A stretch of DNA of 64,000 nt. Source: Diadema setosum. Lineage: Eukaryota > Echinodermata > Echinoidea > Diadematoida > Diadematidae. The notes beneath the pieces were generated by a model. The model was not told the DNA's origin and did no database searches. It saw only the letters and a program-made list of their open reading frames with translations. The stretch spans positions 23,817,061 to 23,881,060 of the forward strand of contig CM067075.1 in the NCBI GenBank assembly GCA_033980235.1, written 5' to 3'. This document shows positions 35,934-48,036 of this stretch, piece by piece. How positions within the stretch are numbered: position 1 is the stretch's first letter; each line of letters starts with the position of its first letter. The translations under genes were made by a program, and so were the position numbers.

Positions 35934-38758
35934 ACGGTATGTAGGACACAGATGCCGAAAATTCAAAATGATATTTGTTTCAAACACCATACATTTTCAG
36001 ACAATACTTGAGTTGAAGTTTTAAGAATCATTATGTTTTTCAATAAAAGCGACCATTTTGATTTTCAAAATGGCTGCCAAAATATGCCTATAACTCAATG
36101 GTAAGAAAGAGTGTATTGTCACATAATTTACCCTCTGTATATCCACTTTACTAGTACTCTAAACAACAATCTTTTATATGTATGCAGTTACCAGACAAGT
36201 CTTTTACCACATGATAGAAAGAAAAAGCTGGTTGCTTTAAAGAATTTTATAAAAACTTTTAATTAGTTTGACAATGATGGATGTAACGTCAGTTACCAAA
36301 AACAAGGAATTTTTAACTTTATTCATCAAAGAAAGTGAGCTGTATGATGTAACTTAGGATTTCTAATGTATGCCCATATGCCTTCCTTTCTACACCAGAA
36401 AATAAGGATACTTTGCATACTGGAGGGTCCAATGAACACATCAAAATGTGTAACGTCAGTTACCGAAATGTCATATACCAGTATGTAACGTCAGTTACCA
36501 TGACAGTAATTGTAACTTCGGCAAATTTTTTGACTTTAGGCCATTTCAATACATCTGGGAAGTCAAAGGTTATCAACAAAGAGCAGCAATCCCTTTGATA
36601 GGGAATGATCTATGTCGTCACCATGGTACACTGTATGTCCATGGATACATTTTTTTTTTTGGTTCATTTAATCTTAAATCTATTTATTTATCATAATTTG
36701 TTTTGGTGGAGGGGGCTTGAGCTTTTGATTTTCGGTTCAGCACAAGTTTAAGGTTAAATCATCTGGAAGTTTAGGTTTACCACATGCAATATATAATGCA
36801 CTCAAATTACTATACAGTACATTCACAGTCCTACGGGATGATAAAGCTACCAAATTTGTAGGCCTAATCAATGATGTGGTTGCATGGTACAATGTAACCA
36901 CCTTTTACTATTAAAAAGCTTGTGTACAGCTGTATACCAACACTTTTATAATCTTTACTAATGACTACTTTTGCTAGCATTTTTCTTTTTTTCTGGAAGC
37001 TTAGTGAAGTTTCTACCTCAAGGCAAATGCAGGAAGAGATATATTTCTTCGCTTGCACTTAAATGTTTGGTTTAGTTAATATGGCACATCTTGAAATGGT
37101 ACATAAGCAGGCCTGACATAAGGCATGTACTGTCATTACTGTTTGAAACTAACACTGATGTTGCTCAACGTTTAACACTAATGTTGCTCAAAGTGAGAGG
37201 TGATTCTAGGGTAAAATAAAAAACTGTTCATATTAGTTGAATACTTTATTTCATTCATGCAGGGACATTTTTGTAATTATGAACAGGAAGATTCGTTTAT
37301 ATTGATCTTAGAATTCTTTCATTGCAAAGTCCTATTTCTTGGTATCTGGGATGTATTTGCAAGCCTTGATATACCAGTGAAAAGGAAAAGAAAAACAATT
37401 ACATTCCTTCAAGCAAGGAATAAACAAATAATGCCCTTCTGACCAAAAAAGCATGCTTCTTCTTCACAGAAAAAATATTAAAAGTGTAACACTATTCGTT
37501 TAAATCATTATTGATAATGGAGATCATTTTGTTATTTGTGGCTCTAACAATGCCTTGAGGGAGAAGGAGTAAAATAAAGAAAAGAAGAAAGAATATATCA
37601 CCGTAGATTTCATACATATATAAGAATATTTTTATTTGAATGTGTTTTTTCCCCATGACCTGAAAGATTTTTTTTTTCACACACAAAAATATCTGTGTTT
37701 TGTGTAGTACTGCAGGGCATTATGGGTGAGGTACTCTAGATAGAAACTTTCCTGTTCATTAAAAAAACAAACAAACAAACAAAAACAAAAACAAAAACCT
37801 TAGTTATGTCAATATTCATACTTGGAACTGCTGAATCTAAATGGCTCTGTGTAATCATAACTCTTGAATAAGCATTCAATCTTAAGACAAATGTCAAGAA
37901 ATATCCTCTGGTGCATTTACATTATTTTTGCTCAACTGTGCTATGGCATGGGGGGGGGGGGAGGAGCTTGCCCTCTAAGGGCCCCACCCCATTTGTGTCT
38001 TTAGATTTTGTTTTGATTTGTTGCTAAGTAAATGCCTGGGATTGTTACTGGTATACTGCAGCAGCATAATAACCTGTTAAATAAATTAGTTCTTTGTAAA
38101 CCCCATAGCAAAAGTATGTGTAACGTCAGTTACGTAACGTCAGTTACTGACATGTTTCCCTTTAAGTTTTCATTAAACACAAAGAAAATGGACTAATGTT
38201 TCATTTCATTTGGGTATTTGTAATTGATGAACCAAGGTATGATTCCATATCAAGCAAATCACTCTGAAAGGTCAGAATCATAAAATATCACAAAACTATT
38301 CCTAATCATGATTTTCCATGTGTAAACCCTATGGCAAATGTAAGCGTAACGTCAGTTACGTAACGTCAGTTACCGTCATGCCTTCATTGAATTTGGCATG
38401 GTGCTAAAAGGAAATATCTAAAGTGCACATTATTTTGCACACCTGTTCCTAAGAACCTAGGTATATTGCCATATAAAACACATAAAGTTTAGAAGTCAGG
38501 GACATGAGTTATTTCCATTTAAATCTACACCATAATTTCCCATGTCCTTTTTCCGTAACGTCAGTTACCGACACATTTTCACTTGCTATGTGGTAAGAAA
38601 TGCAGTTTGAGAGAAAAACTTTCCACCTATTTCTTCATTCTCATGAACTCATTCATCAATGCTAATTACAAGCCCCAGGTGCTTTCATTCACAAAATTAC
38701 AACAAAAACAATTTCATGAAAATCCTTATGCGTAACGTCAGTTACCATGGAATTGCCC
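35934..38758. mobile_element. 2.8 kb TIR element with nine GTAACGTCAGTTAC motifs
   Basis: Terminal inverted repeats GGGCAATTCCACGGTA (left) and TACCATGGAATTGCCC (right) match with one mismatch over 16 bp, and ATCA flanks the element (35,930-35,933, 38,759-38,762). Inside, the exact 14-mer GTAACGTCAGTTAC occurs nine times, all on the + strand: 36,283, 36,450, 36,485, 38,120, 38,134, 38,346, 38,360, 38,555 and 38,732 (starts). They fall in the outer parts and are absent from about 36,500-38,119. Subterminal repeats of this sort are typical transposase-binding sites. No long frame is present, so it is non-autonomous. Confidence 0.8.
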
Positions 38759-39525
38759 ATCAGTGAAGTTTCAGGAAACTCAGACATCGTACCATTCAAA
38801 AGTTATGAGTTCTTAAAGTTTTGATGCAGCCATTACTTAATTTTTTTTTTTTTTTTTGCAGCCATTGCTTAATAAGAAGACTACAACAATTTGTGATATC
38901 ACACATGGACAATGATATAGAGAAAACAAAGATAATTCAACATATTTCACATTTCATAGTTTCATTTACAACAGAGTGATTTTAACAGTTATGTGTGAAT
39001 GGTGGCAAATAAAATTTATTTTTGTATTGCAAAAAAAAAATAACAATAAAAAAATAACTCTTCTGTTTGAATGCAGATAGTTTCATAGTGTAAACAGGCA
39101 CTGAACTTTTGAATGCTTGCTCGTGCGATACAATCTTTTTCCTGTTTTCCATTTTTTCACAGCATGATCACTCATTACAAAAAAGAAAAAGAAAAAAATA
39201 GGTACTAGTTAAGTGCAGTGCTCTGATGAATTTATATTCAGCAACATTGGTTACTATGACAATAATAATTTTCTCCCTTGCCATCGTCGATAGGGTTCCA
39301 AAGTACCAATAGAAACACGATTTGACATTTAAGATAAAGGCACATTGTTGTGTGGTCTTGACTGACGAGTATGGAAAATGATATCACGATGAGATCTGTC
39401 AAGCACTGAATTAGCTCTGCCACAACTCCTTAATAAGCACCTTGCTGCACTGAGGCCAAGCCTCAATGAGTGGATTAAAGGGTGTATGTTAGTGTTCCAT
39501 ACACAAGGTTTGATATATTTCACAA
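38759..39525 (+). other. Intron 4, no gene
   Basis: AT-rich with a T run at 38,839-38,858 and A runs near 39,030-39,055. Nothing recognised. Confidence 0.6.
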
Positions 39526-39630
39526 TACTGTACGAGTTGAAATTTTCGCGGTGGTTTTATTTTCGCGAATTTCGCGAATCACCTTTGAATCGCGAAAATA
39601 ACAACGCACAAATAAGTAAGTTCAGTTAGA

Positions 39631-40655
39631 CCATGGAGCTACCAAAAAGATGGAGTAACAACGGTTGGGGTCCTTTTGAAGTGATGCTCGAAGCCGACTC
39701 GTAAAAAGTAATCCTCGCTAAGCCCCCCTGAGCGAGAGCGATGACAGATGAGACAGTGCGTATGCACAATGACGTCATCCGCAGCGCGTTCGCAAACTGG
39801 TTCTTACCATGGAGCTACCTAGCTCCATGGTTCCACCATGGAACGTCAATGCATGGGACTACACAAACTGCAACTGCCCCGTCGACTTCGAGCATATTCG
39901 ATTTAACAGGATTCTGAATTAATTATAGCTACAAATAGTGAATCTGCAGTGTAACAAATTGTTTAACATGTCATACCGTCGTTTAGTATGTAAATCACGA
40001 TATGATACGACCGGCATGTAAACAAACGCTGCACTCTCGACACGATCAATAATGGCCGTCACGCTGTCCCGAACAAACACAAAGACAAATAACAGCTGGC
40101 TTCACAACGGTATAGATAAAATGTACGCAATTGTACGCAGTCAACACTTACGTAAGATTGTAGTTTCAAATGTCAGCTTTACGGACAGATATTGAAATAT
40201 GTGGAGAAATGTGAGGGATTTTTATTAAGAATTTTATTCTTAGGGTATGTACTACCCACAGTCACAAAGCATGACGACAATACACTGTACAGTACCTTCG
40301 CTGTTCATGGGCCAATTCAGTTCGTTCAAAGTGCACTGCACTTGGTATCTCCTCTGTTTTGCAAGTGGATATTATGCGCATGCGCGTGGTCTTCAGCAAA
40401 GTTTTGCGCAGCCATATGTTGTTGCAAGTCGAGTTTTCGACTCGATACAGCACTATATTGTATGTGCAATGTTGGTGAGTATGACGTCATTTTTGCGGCT
40501 CGGAGCATCGTTTGCCAAAGTATCCCCTGCGGGACGAGTTAAGCCGTCCCAGCGAGTGCGGTGCTTTGAAGTCTGTCAGAACTGACCGCTCGTAGTTGGG
40601 TTACGTAATATTGGTGGCCTTCGTTGTTACTCCATCTCTTTTGGTAGCTCCATGG
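39631..40655. mobile_element. 1,025-bp TIR element nested in the MITE
   Basis: Inverted ends of about 33 bp begin CCATGGAGCTACCAAAA and run to GATGGAGTAACAACG, with one substitution and one extra base in the right arm. The 5-bp direct repeat TTAGA flanks it (39,626-39,630, 40,656-40,660). No transposase frame is seen. A second inverted pair of the terminal motif lies inside at 39,807-39,830. The interior holds two TGACGTCA sites and a GCGCATGCGC site. Confidence 0.78.
39770..40489. promoter_or_regulatory. CRE and NRF1-type palindromes inside the nested element
   Basis: Perfect TGACGTCA (CREB/ATF site) occurs at 39,770-39,777 and 40,482-40,489. GCGCATGCGC (NRF1 consensus) occurs at 40,376-40,385. 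Such a set is common in CpG promoters. Activity here is unproven, and the motifs travel with the element. Confidence 0.4.
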
Positions 40656-40754
40656 TTAGACCCTCGCAACCGCGAAATTAACAACACGCGAAAATGGCCT
40701 CGAAGTGCCAATTCGCGAAAATATCTGTATGCGAAAGTTTCAGCTCGTACAGTA

Positions 40755-41454
40755 TACACCTGTGAAGGGAGTGAGCACTCAAGCCGAACTAGATGCAAGT
40801 TGGGTTTGTTTGTTGTTGTTTTTTAATCTGTTTTATTGCATAAAGGGAGATTGTTGATGTATGTGTAAAATGTGTAGGAAATATCCTACACTTCCCTAAT
40901 ATACATACTGGGTTTTTTTTTTTTTTCCAGTTGTGGCTAATTGAATGTCTTTCACCAGGGCAGGATATTCAATTTCTGCTACTGCACCCATGGAACTCAC
41001 AGACTACAAGTTTGGGCTAAATGGATGCCCTTTGAAATATCTTGCTTCTGTGGTTATGATTGACAAAACACAGAGATGAAAGAGAGGGAGACAGTGTGAT
41101 ATGTTTGGGCAAAGGTAGAATGCTGTAACTTTTTGAATGACTGTTCAATGGTAGGCAGAGAGGGAGAAGTATACATGTGCTGGTGTTAGGGGATTAGTAT
41201 ATTCAAGAGAGAATTAATTGAATTGAATTGATGTTTGTATTGTATTGACAATCATCATGGAATCTTTGTGCACAGTGTATGCAATTATGCACACACTGTG
41301 GAGAACTGTATAAATACAGAGTAAACTATTGTGATCATTTATTGCAGAAACATGTTGCTAAAATATGACACAATTCTGTTATTATTATTTTCATTCTTAC
41401 ACAAGATTATGCATCAGTGGCAATGTTTTCTCTGCTTCATTTTGAATTTTCTAG
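40755..41454 (+). other. End of intron 4
   Basis: T run at 40,914-40,926; otherwise unremarkable AT-rich intron up to the acceptor TTTTCTAG. Confidence 0.6.
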
Positions 41455-41557
41455 GTCCGACTTCATCTACGACTTGTTTGAGACTGTTGTTGAGAGCCAG
41501 AAATCCTCGGGCGGAAAGGACAAGCGGAAGAGGGTGACTGTCAGTGCACAGTTCAAG
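41455..41557 (+). CDS. Myo10: Myo10 exon 5: motor domain, loop 2
   Basis: Starts in phase 2 (one base completes the split Arg) and ends in phase 0 at donor GTAAGA. The product is (R)SDFIYDLFETVVESQKSSGG followed by KDKRKRVTVSAQFK. The basic, variable stretch is loop 2, which touches actin; VSAQFK leads into the next conserved helix. The phase match with exon 4 supports the join across the long intron. Confidence 0.95.
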
Positions 41558-42297
41558 GTAAGATGTGAACTGCCATTGAATAGACATTGAATGCAAGATA
41601 GTGGCCATAATTGAATGACTATTGAATGTGAAATAAGGTTTTCTTATCCTTGTCCTCCAGAAACAGACACTCAAGTCATAAATGATTTACACTTTCACCA
41701 TTATCATGAGCCGTCGGAACTTTCATCTTGTTTTTTTCCTCCACTGTAGTTCATCCATGGTTGTGGAATAAGAATTGTGTGATGTTTTTGAAACAAAGGT
41801 TTTACACTTCATAGATTGGAGAATAATCACACCTTGTCATAATATGTCAACCTGATTAATGCATGCAATGTCAAATGAACCGAATAAAAATTAATGTCTG
41901 CAATCAATCAGAAATAGACAGCTACCTTTATGTGACAGAGGAATAAAGCTTAAATGATAGATGAAAACATATCTATAAGACATTAGATATGATATACAGT
42001 CAACCTTGCCAATAAAGTTAAATCTATTTGGACTGAAGAAATACATGTAGCTTTGACTTTTAATAGAAAAAATTCAATTTTTGATGCATCAAAATCAATA
42101 TAATATAAAGAGAAGAGGACTTGAAAAGACCTTTGACTTAGGCCATTATTCGACTTATGTGAGGTCGACTTAAGCAAGGTTGACTGTATTTACAAAATGT
42201 TTAAAAAACATGCCAAGAAAAAACATGGGTCATTTCTAGTAAAGTATTTCTCATATTTACCAATTTTCACCAAGCTGTTTTTGCTATTATCCCACAG
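41558..42297 (+). other. Intron 5
   Basis: Contains one short TIR MITE (41,994-42,189); no other feature. Confidence 0.7.
41994..42189. mobile_element. Pogo/mariner-like MITE
   Basis: Exact inverted ends ATACAGTCAACCTTGC and GCAAGGTTGACTGTAT enclose 196 bp, with TA as probable target duplication. CAGTCAACCTTGC followed by a TAAGTCGA-type subterminal motif resembles pogo/Tigger termini. No coding frame. Confidence 0.75.
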
Positions 42298-42378
42298 GAC
42301 TCACTGCACTCTCTTATGTCTGCCCTCAACAACTGTAATCCGTATTTCGTGCGCTGTGTCAAGCCCAATCAAGAAAAG
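42298..42378 (+). CDS. Myo10: Myo10 exon 6: motor domain, actin-binding helix
   Basis: Acceptor CCCACAG and donor GTGAGA bound 27 codons: DSLHSLMSALNNCNPYFVRC then VKPNQEK, phase 0 at both ends. (H/P)(Y/F)FVRC(V/I)KPN is nearly universal in myosin motors, before the SH helices. Confidence 0.96.
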
Positions 42379-42736
42379 GTGAGAACGCATAGATTAATTG
42401 GCAAATTGGCTACTCGAGCTGTGAGTTCTGCTGAAATCTAGGAAAGAATGTTCACTAATTCATTGTTGATTTGATTATCAGCAGGCATAGTCGTCACTCG
42501 ATTGTTGTGGTGACTGGGCATAGTATTTAAAGTGTTTTATTGTATCAGTCTTCAGTCTTCAACTTCAGTCTTTGCACTGCATGGATTTACCCCATGTATG
42601 TCACTCTACAGATCGCATAGGAATGTTCTGTTATCAGTTTCTATGAAACTGAAACTTCACTGACACTATTAAAGAATTCTGAAAATTGTCAACGAAAGAT
42701 TGAGATTGCAAATTGCTGTCTTTAGTTTCAACAACA

Positions 42737-42982
42737 TACTGTATATGCCGTATATTTAGCGAGTCTAAATTTTTGTGAATCAGAACTTGTCAATGATTTT
42801 GCAAGTGGTTTTAAAGTTCGTGAACATGAAGTATAGTACTGAATGGAGAAATGTATGCATGCACATCACATTCATATCCAGATCATAGTCAATATTTTTG
42901 CCTTGCTTTGAATGTGAGAATACACCTGACTTGCAAAATTTGTGAAAATAAAAACCTTGCCAAATATTTGGCGTATACAGTT
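42737..42982. mobile_element. CGCGAA-family MITE, diverged copy
   Basis: Ends TACTGTATATGCC and GGCGTATACAGTTA are inverted. The interior matches 61,514-61,765 base for base in long stretches (GTACTGAATGGAGAAATGT), with many CG to TG or CA changes. Confidence 0.75.
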
Positions 42983-45900
42983 AATGAGAACCAGTCAGAA
43001 ACGGGGAAAATTTCAGGCATTCTCGCTGTTCAAAGATTCATAAAGTACAGTGTTCTACACTTCATTGGTTCTCGTAATGTCACACATCAAAGTATAACCT
43101 CAGCTTTATTCAATCCTTCATGCATGCCTTCTCCTTTTTTCTTTATCTTTTTATCACCATACCAACAAACTTAGTTTTCGGGGGTTTTTTTTCAAATAAT
43201 TTCCTCTCCCCCATTACTGTCAGCTGGATGACAATTACCAGTTTATGTCCCAAGAGTAATCATCATTTAGATTACAGTAGTTCAAGCTGAAGCTAAATGT
43301 CCAAGGGACATTATTCTCTATGGGCAAATTGTATGTAGGGGGTAATTTTTGATTTTTTGATTATAGTTTTGTTTTGTTCTGTTTTGTTTTTGTTTGTTTT
43401 TTTTTATACAGAAGACCATTTTGTGAAGATAATGCTAAAATGAGGTGAGGGAAGTGGAGGGGGAGAGGGGGGTTAGCCTGTCACCCAGGATTATCCTATT
43501 TCCCTCAAACAATTTCCCCTTCCCCCTCTCACCTGTAAACCTGCGTCAATCTCCCGATGATTGATCGGCATCAATTCCTTGATGATTCCCACACGTTCTT
43601 CCACCCCCCCTTCCACCCCCTCTCTCAAGCACCCTCTGTTTACTCCTCAGACAAGAAATCCTGAATTTTTTCCCCCCTCAATTGAATTTTCTCGCAGGTA
43701 AAGAAGACAGATAAATCAGTGACTTCTTTGACAGTGTGCAGGATATTTGAATTTGTCATGATTTTGCAGTATCATAGTTTTTTTAGGAAAAAAATAAGCT
43801 CTTATTCCTGTCCATATTAGATTTAAATTGAAAAAGAAATGAACAAAATTTGCAGAATTGTACCCAGCAAGGTTTTTGGTAAGCCTTGGTGAAATCCCTG
43901 TGATGTATTTACATGGGATGAAAATGAATCATTGAAAATAATCTCTTTTTATTTGATTTAATTCCTACCTTCCAGCAATGTCATGCAAATGGAAAAAAAA
44001 GAAAATAGAACAAATTAAAGAAATCCAAAGGGCAGACAGATCTTAGAACTTACTGCTGAATATCTGTGTCAGCCTTTTTTGCAGTTGTTTTGATTCAGTT
44101 ATGATTAAATTATGATTTGACCTGAAAAAGCTCCAGCAAGGGTCTGATTCAGTTCAGCAAAAATCAGTTTTTGTCATGATTTTTGGCTCTGTATGCCCCC
44201 TTTGTTTTCCAACCATGACTGTGAAAGAAAGAAAAAAAAAACATCAGCAGATCTAATATCTGTGATGAAAGCGTCATATCATTTCAGGACAGGTCACGCT
44301 AACAATGAAAAAACCAATCAAGGGAATTATTATTCTTGCATCCTCTGAAAAAAAAAAAGCATAGTCCCCAGTGCTCATCAGTTCTGAAATCCAGAAGGGT
44401 TTTGATGCTGTACAACAGCAGTATTCTCAGTTTGTCTGCTTCTAAACCGATGATGTGAGTGTAGGGTTTATGTTTATTATCAAATCATTAAGGTATTAAA
44501 GTTTGAATTAAGTTTGTATACAAACCTGGGCTGCAGGAATAAATTTTGGTTTGTTTGTTGTTGTTGTTGTTGTTGTTTTTTCCTTGGTGTGTTTTTTTTT
44601 TCTCCATCTTTCTAAGGTTTTATTGCTGAAGTGGCATCACAGATGTCTAAAGTTACTAGAAAGAAAACTGCATAGACAATTAGATACTATTAACTAACAT
44701 AAATTCTTCCACCTATGATGGAAAGGGCATATGTTCTATTTGACTCACACTGAACATTTAACAGATTGCTTAGGGTTTTTTTTTTTCTCTCTCTCTCTCT
44801 TGTTCATGTCAAAACATCTCTTGATTTCTTTGTGCCCTGCGGCAGAATGGCCTCAAGAATAGCAAAAAGGTGTTCTGGAAGTTTGCTAGAGCAGTCACGC
44901 AATGTGTGTAGAAAAAGAAAGTGTGATGACTACTGTTTGCCTTCGAGCTTTCCTCATGTCAACACCAAACAGGTCTGTCATAGAGCATTACCTGTGATGA
45001 ATCTAAACACTTTGAAAAAAAAGTGAGAAATAATGATCCCTGGATCAGGTTGTCTTGGTTTCTGCAGTGCAGGGGGAAAAAAGATAGAAGAAAGACTGGA
45101 GAGTGTGAAATGCCCCACCCCAACTTTTGTGAAGAATGCAGGTGCCTTTTTGTTTTTATATTGTACAGTGTACCTGCTAAATTGTGCAATTTCCCCTTCA
45201 TTTTGTCTTTTTATAGCCAAATTACCTGCTATGTCATTAAAGATTTCCAGGTGTCTGGTAGACTCCCTGACTCAATGCAGCATAATGTTGTCCTTGGCTT
45301 CATGCAAACAGGGGCTTTATAACTTCTTTAAATAAAAATGAGCTCTTTTAGTTTAATAATCTTAAGCATAGTACGAGTATGCAGTCTTTTAAGGTGATGC
45401 GGTGTGCAGTTTTTAGGAACAGGGTTAAAATAACTGCTGAGCCTTGCTTTTCCCTTTGCTAAATAACAGTCATGTGAAAAGAAATAGATTGTACCTTACT
45501 TCAAGAAAGGTTCCATGAAAAAAAAAATTTAAAAAAAGGAATGTTATAAGTATGAACATTTTTTTTTTCTGCCTAGTTGTTTGACATATCTAAATAAGAA
45601 AGCTCTTCAAAAAGTTGTGCATTGAATAGTAGAACCAAGATATAGCTGTAGCTTGCAACATTCTTGCAAGTAGAATATCCTCGGTATATCTCTGCAATTA
45701 ATTGCGATTAATTATGCTGAACTTTACCATTTATAGGTCCTGCAGAATCTTTCATTTGTTTTGAGTGTAGGAAGTCTATGATAAGTCCCCATTCCCTTGT
45801 GTGTTTGGCCTATTCAAAAGTTGGTATGGAAGATAGGAGGACATGTGCCCTTATCAAATGGGAGATCAGGTGTAGAACATAATTATGATTGAGACATCTG

Positions 45901-46923
45901 TTTAATAATTACCTGTCTATTGTAGTGTTAGTAACTACCTGTCTACAGTGATCACCTGTCCTGAAAGGTCACCTGTTAGGTGTTTTTTTTTCCCCATGTG
46001 TAGTCACTGAACATGGCTTTGGCCGTGTCATGTTTTCCTTCCCATTCCCATTAGTGGCATGACATAATTGGGGGAATCAGCAAACTCGTCTTTCAACCTC
46101 CTACTCAGAGTGCATCCGCGATGACATTCTAGCTCCACTGCAACTGCTTAGTGCTGATTTGATGATAATTGGCATCTCCTCGAGATTAGCCGGCCGTATT
46201 TCTATCCCATTATCCCTAGCAACTAATGCCAGATTAACAGTTGACAGAATAGAATATGCCTCAAAGTTTCTCTCTCTTCTCCCAATAAAAATTCCCCATT
46301 TTCTTCTTCTTCTTTTTTTTTAAGTCACATCCCTCCTCCCATCTGCTCACCTTTGTTGTTTTCATCCTTCTATCTTTTCCTCTATGTTTCAAATGTTATT
46401 TTTTTCTCCTTATCTGTCTCATTCTGTATTTGTAATCACTCCTTCAGAGGCTTATGTTGTCCTATAACACACTGGATGTGAGGTTGCAATTTCATCTTCT
46501 AGTTTAACTTCGTAATCTCTTTCATGACTGTTTCTATTAGTTGCAACCTCTTCCCCATGTCATTTTCAACAATTAACCTCCCCCATATTCCTCCTGTATG
46601 TCCATGCAACTATTTCTGTCATTATACTTCCAAAGTATTTTAGTATCTTTGTCTGTCTTTATTAGTAATATACATTGTACATTTGTATAACTCTTGCCTC
46701 CCCCCCCCAAAAAAAAAAAAAAAAAAAAGACTTTTACAGAATGCAAAAATAAAGGGTTTTGTGATGTGTATGTTAACACATTTCCATCAATGCGATATAG
46801 ACTGTGCAAACATGAAACAAGCCTGTGCATTATGCTGTACACCTGTTCCATTATTGCACTTTGTAATCTTGTATTATGTACATTTCTACAGCAGCTACAA
46901 AGCTATTTCTCTGTCCAATACAA

Positions 46924-47273
46924 CAGAGACTCCAACTCTCCCGCTTTCGACGGGAGATCTCCCGCCGAAAGGCCATTTTTGCAAAATCTCCCGTTCTCCC
47001 CCTTGAGATTTAATTTCTCCCGCCCTGGCTCTGTGTCTCCTGCTTAAAATGATTTCTTACTTAGTGTCAACCTTTGCTGAAAAATAAGCCGTAGATAGCA
47101 CGAGAGAGCATCTACAACCCTAGAGCTTCCAGGGCCCTAAGAGAGCCCTGGACACCCGGCCGCAAGGAACTTCGCGCTCGTGATGTGCGCAAAGTGCACA
47201 TCAAGTATGAGTCTCCCGTTTGCTAGGGATTTCAGGCGGGAGAATCTCCAGATAAAACAGGTTGGAGTCTCTG
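46924..47273. mobile_element. MITE with CAGAGACTCCAAC ends
   Basis: Inverted ends CAGAGACTCCAAC and GTTGGAGTCTCTG are exact over 13 bp. CTCCCG motifs repeat inside in both orientations. CA...TG ends resemble hAT elements. Flanks are similar (ATACAA / ATACGA) but a clean duplication is not visible. Confidence 0.65.
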
Positions 47274-47480
47274 ATACGAGATAACCTGTAGGGTCTGTAT
47301 GGATGGATGGCCCACATACATGTATGGAGGAGTGTTTGGTTTGTACTGATATGGTCATGTGACTGACAGCTGAGGTCATGTACGTGATTATCTTCCTGTT
47401 TCTTTCTTACAGATAGTGCACTAACAGGGTCAAGTGCAAGTTGCTAGTGATAAAGAATGGGGAACCTTTTATATGGGTGT

Positions 47481-47662
47481 AGGGCAATTACCCCCCTGCA
47501 TGGGTAATTACTCTGGACCCTTCCCCTGACCCTAACCCTAATCCTAACCCTAGCCCAAACTCTAACCCTAAACCAAACCCTAACCCTAATCTTTACTCTA
47601 ACCTTACCACTATTTAAACCAGTATTTTGCCGGGAGTAATTGCCCTCAGGGGTAATTGCCCT
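47481..47662. mobile_element. Small inverted-repeat element with telomere-like core
   Basis: Ends AGGGCAATTACCCC and GGGGTAATTGCCCT are inverted repeats. The middle (47,520-47,610) is a degenerate CCCTAA array with variants such as CCCTAAT, CTCTAAC and CCCAAAC. It is interstitial and not a chromosome end, since the Myo10 gene continues on both sides. Confidence 0.7.
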
Positions 47663-48036
47663 GATATGTTTTGCAATGTATATATCCCTGTCATGCTCTG
47701 GTGGCACAAACATCTTCTTACAACACTGGTCTAACAGCTTCCTGTATGCCGTGTCCCCTCCTTCCCACCTTGCTCCATCTGTTTCCCCTCTCCCTCCCCC
47801 TCCTCCTCCCCTCCTCCTCCTCCTCTTCCTCTTCCTCTTCCTTTGAACCCTGTCGTCAGTGCCTCTAATCTGGGGCTCTCTTGGGTGTAATCACACGCCC
47901 CCAGCAGGTTGGAACATGAGATCCCCTGGGGGTGTACAAGTATGATGGCTTTTCTGAAGGAGCCGTACTTGTCAGGTTTTGAAAGCGGCATCCAGCGTAG
48001 AGTGAAATGTTTGGGGGGAGAGTAAAATATGTCACG

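Larger units (their letters stand above)
39526..40754. mobile_element. CGCGAA-family MITE carrying a nested TIR element
   Basis: Ends TACTGTACGAGTTGAAA and TTTCAGCTCGTACAGTA are inverted repeats with one mismatch, and TA at each end fits a Tc1/mariner-type target. Subterminal TTTCGCGAA and TTCGCGAAAA motifs match the other family members. It is split by the element at 39,631-40,655. Confidence 0.75.

Noticed and set aside
35934..38758. CRISPR-like array of regularly spaced repeats
   Set aside because: The 14-mer is too short and irregularly spaced, and the host is a eukaryote. A subterminal transposon repeat explains it.
47520..47610. Telomere or chromosome end
   Set aside because: The CCCTAA array is short, degenerate, flanked by inverted repeats, and the Myo10 gene continues on both sides.
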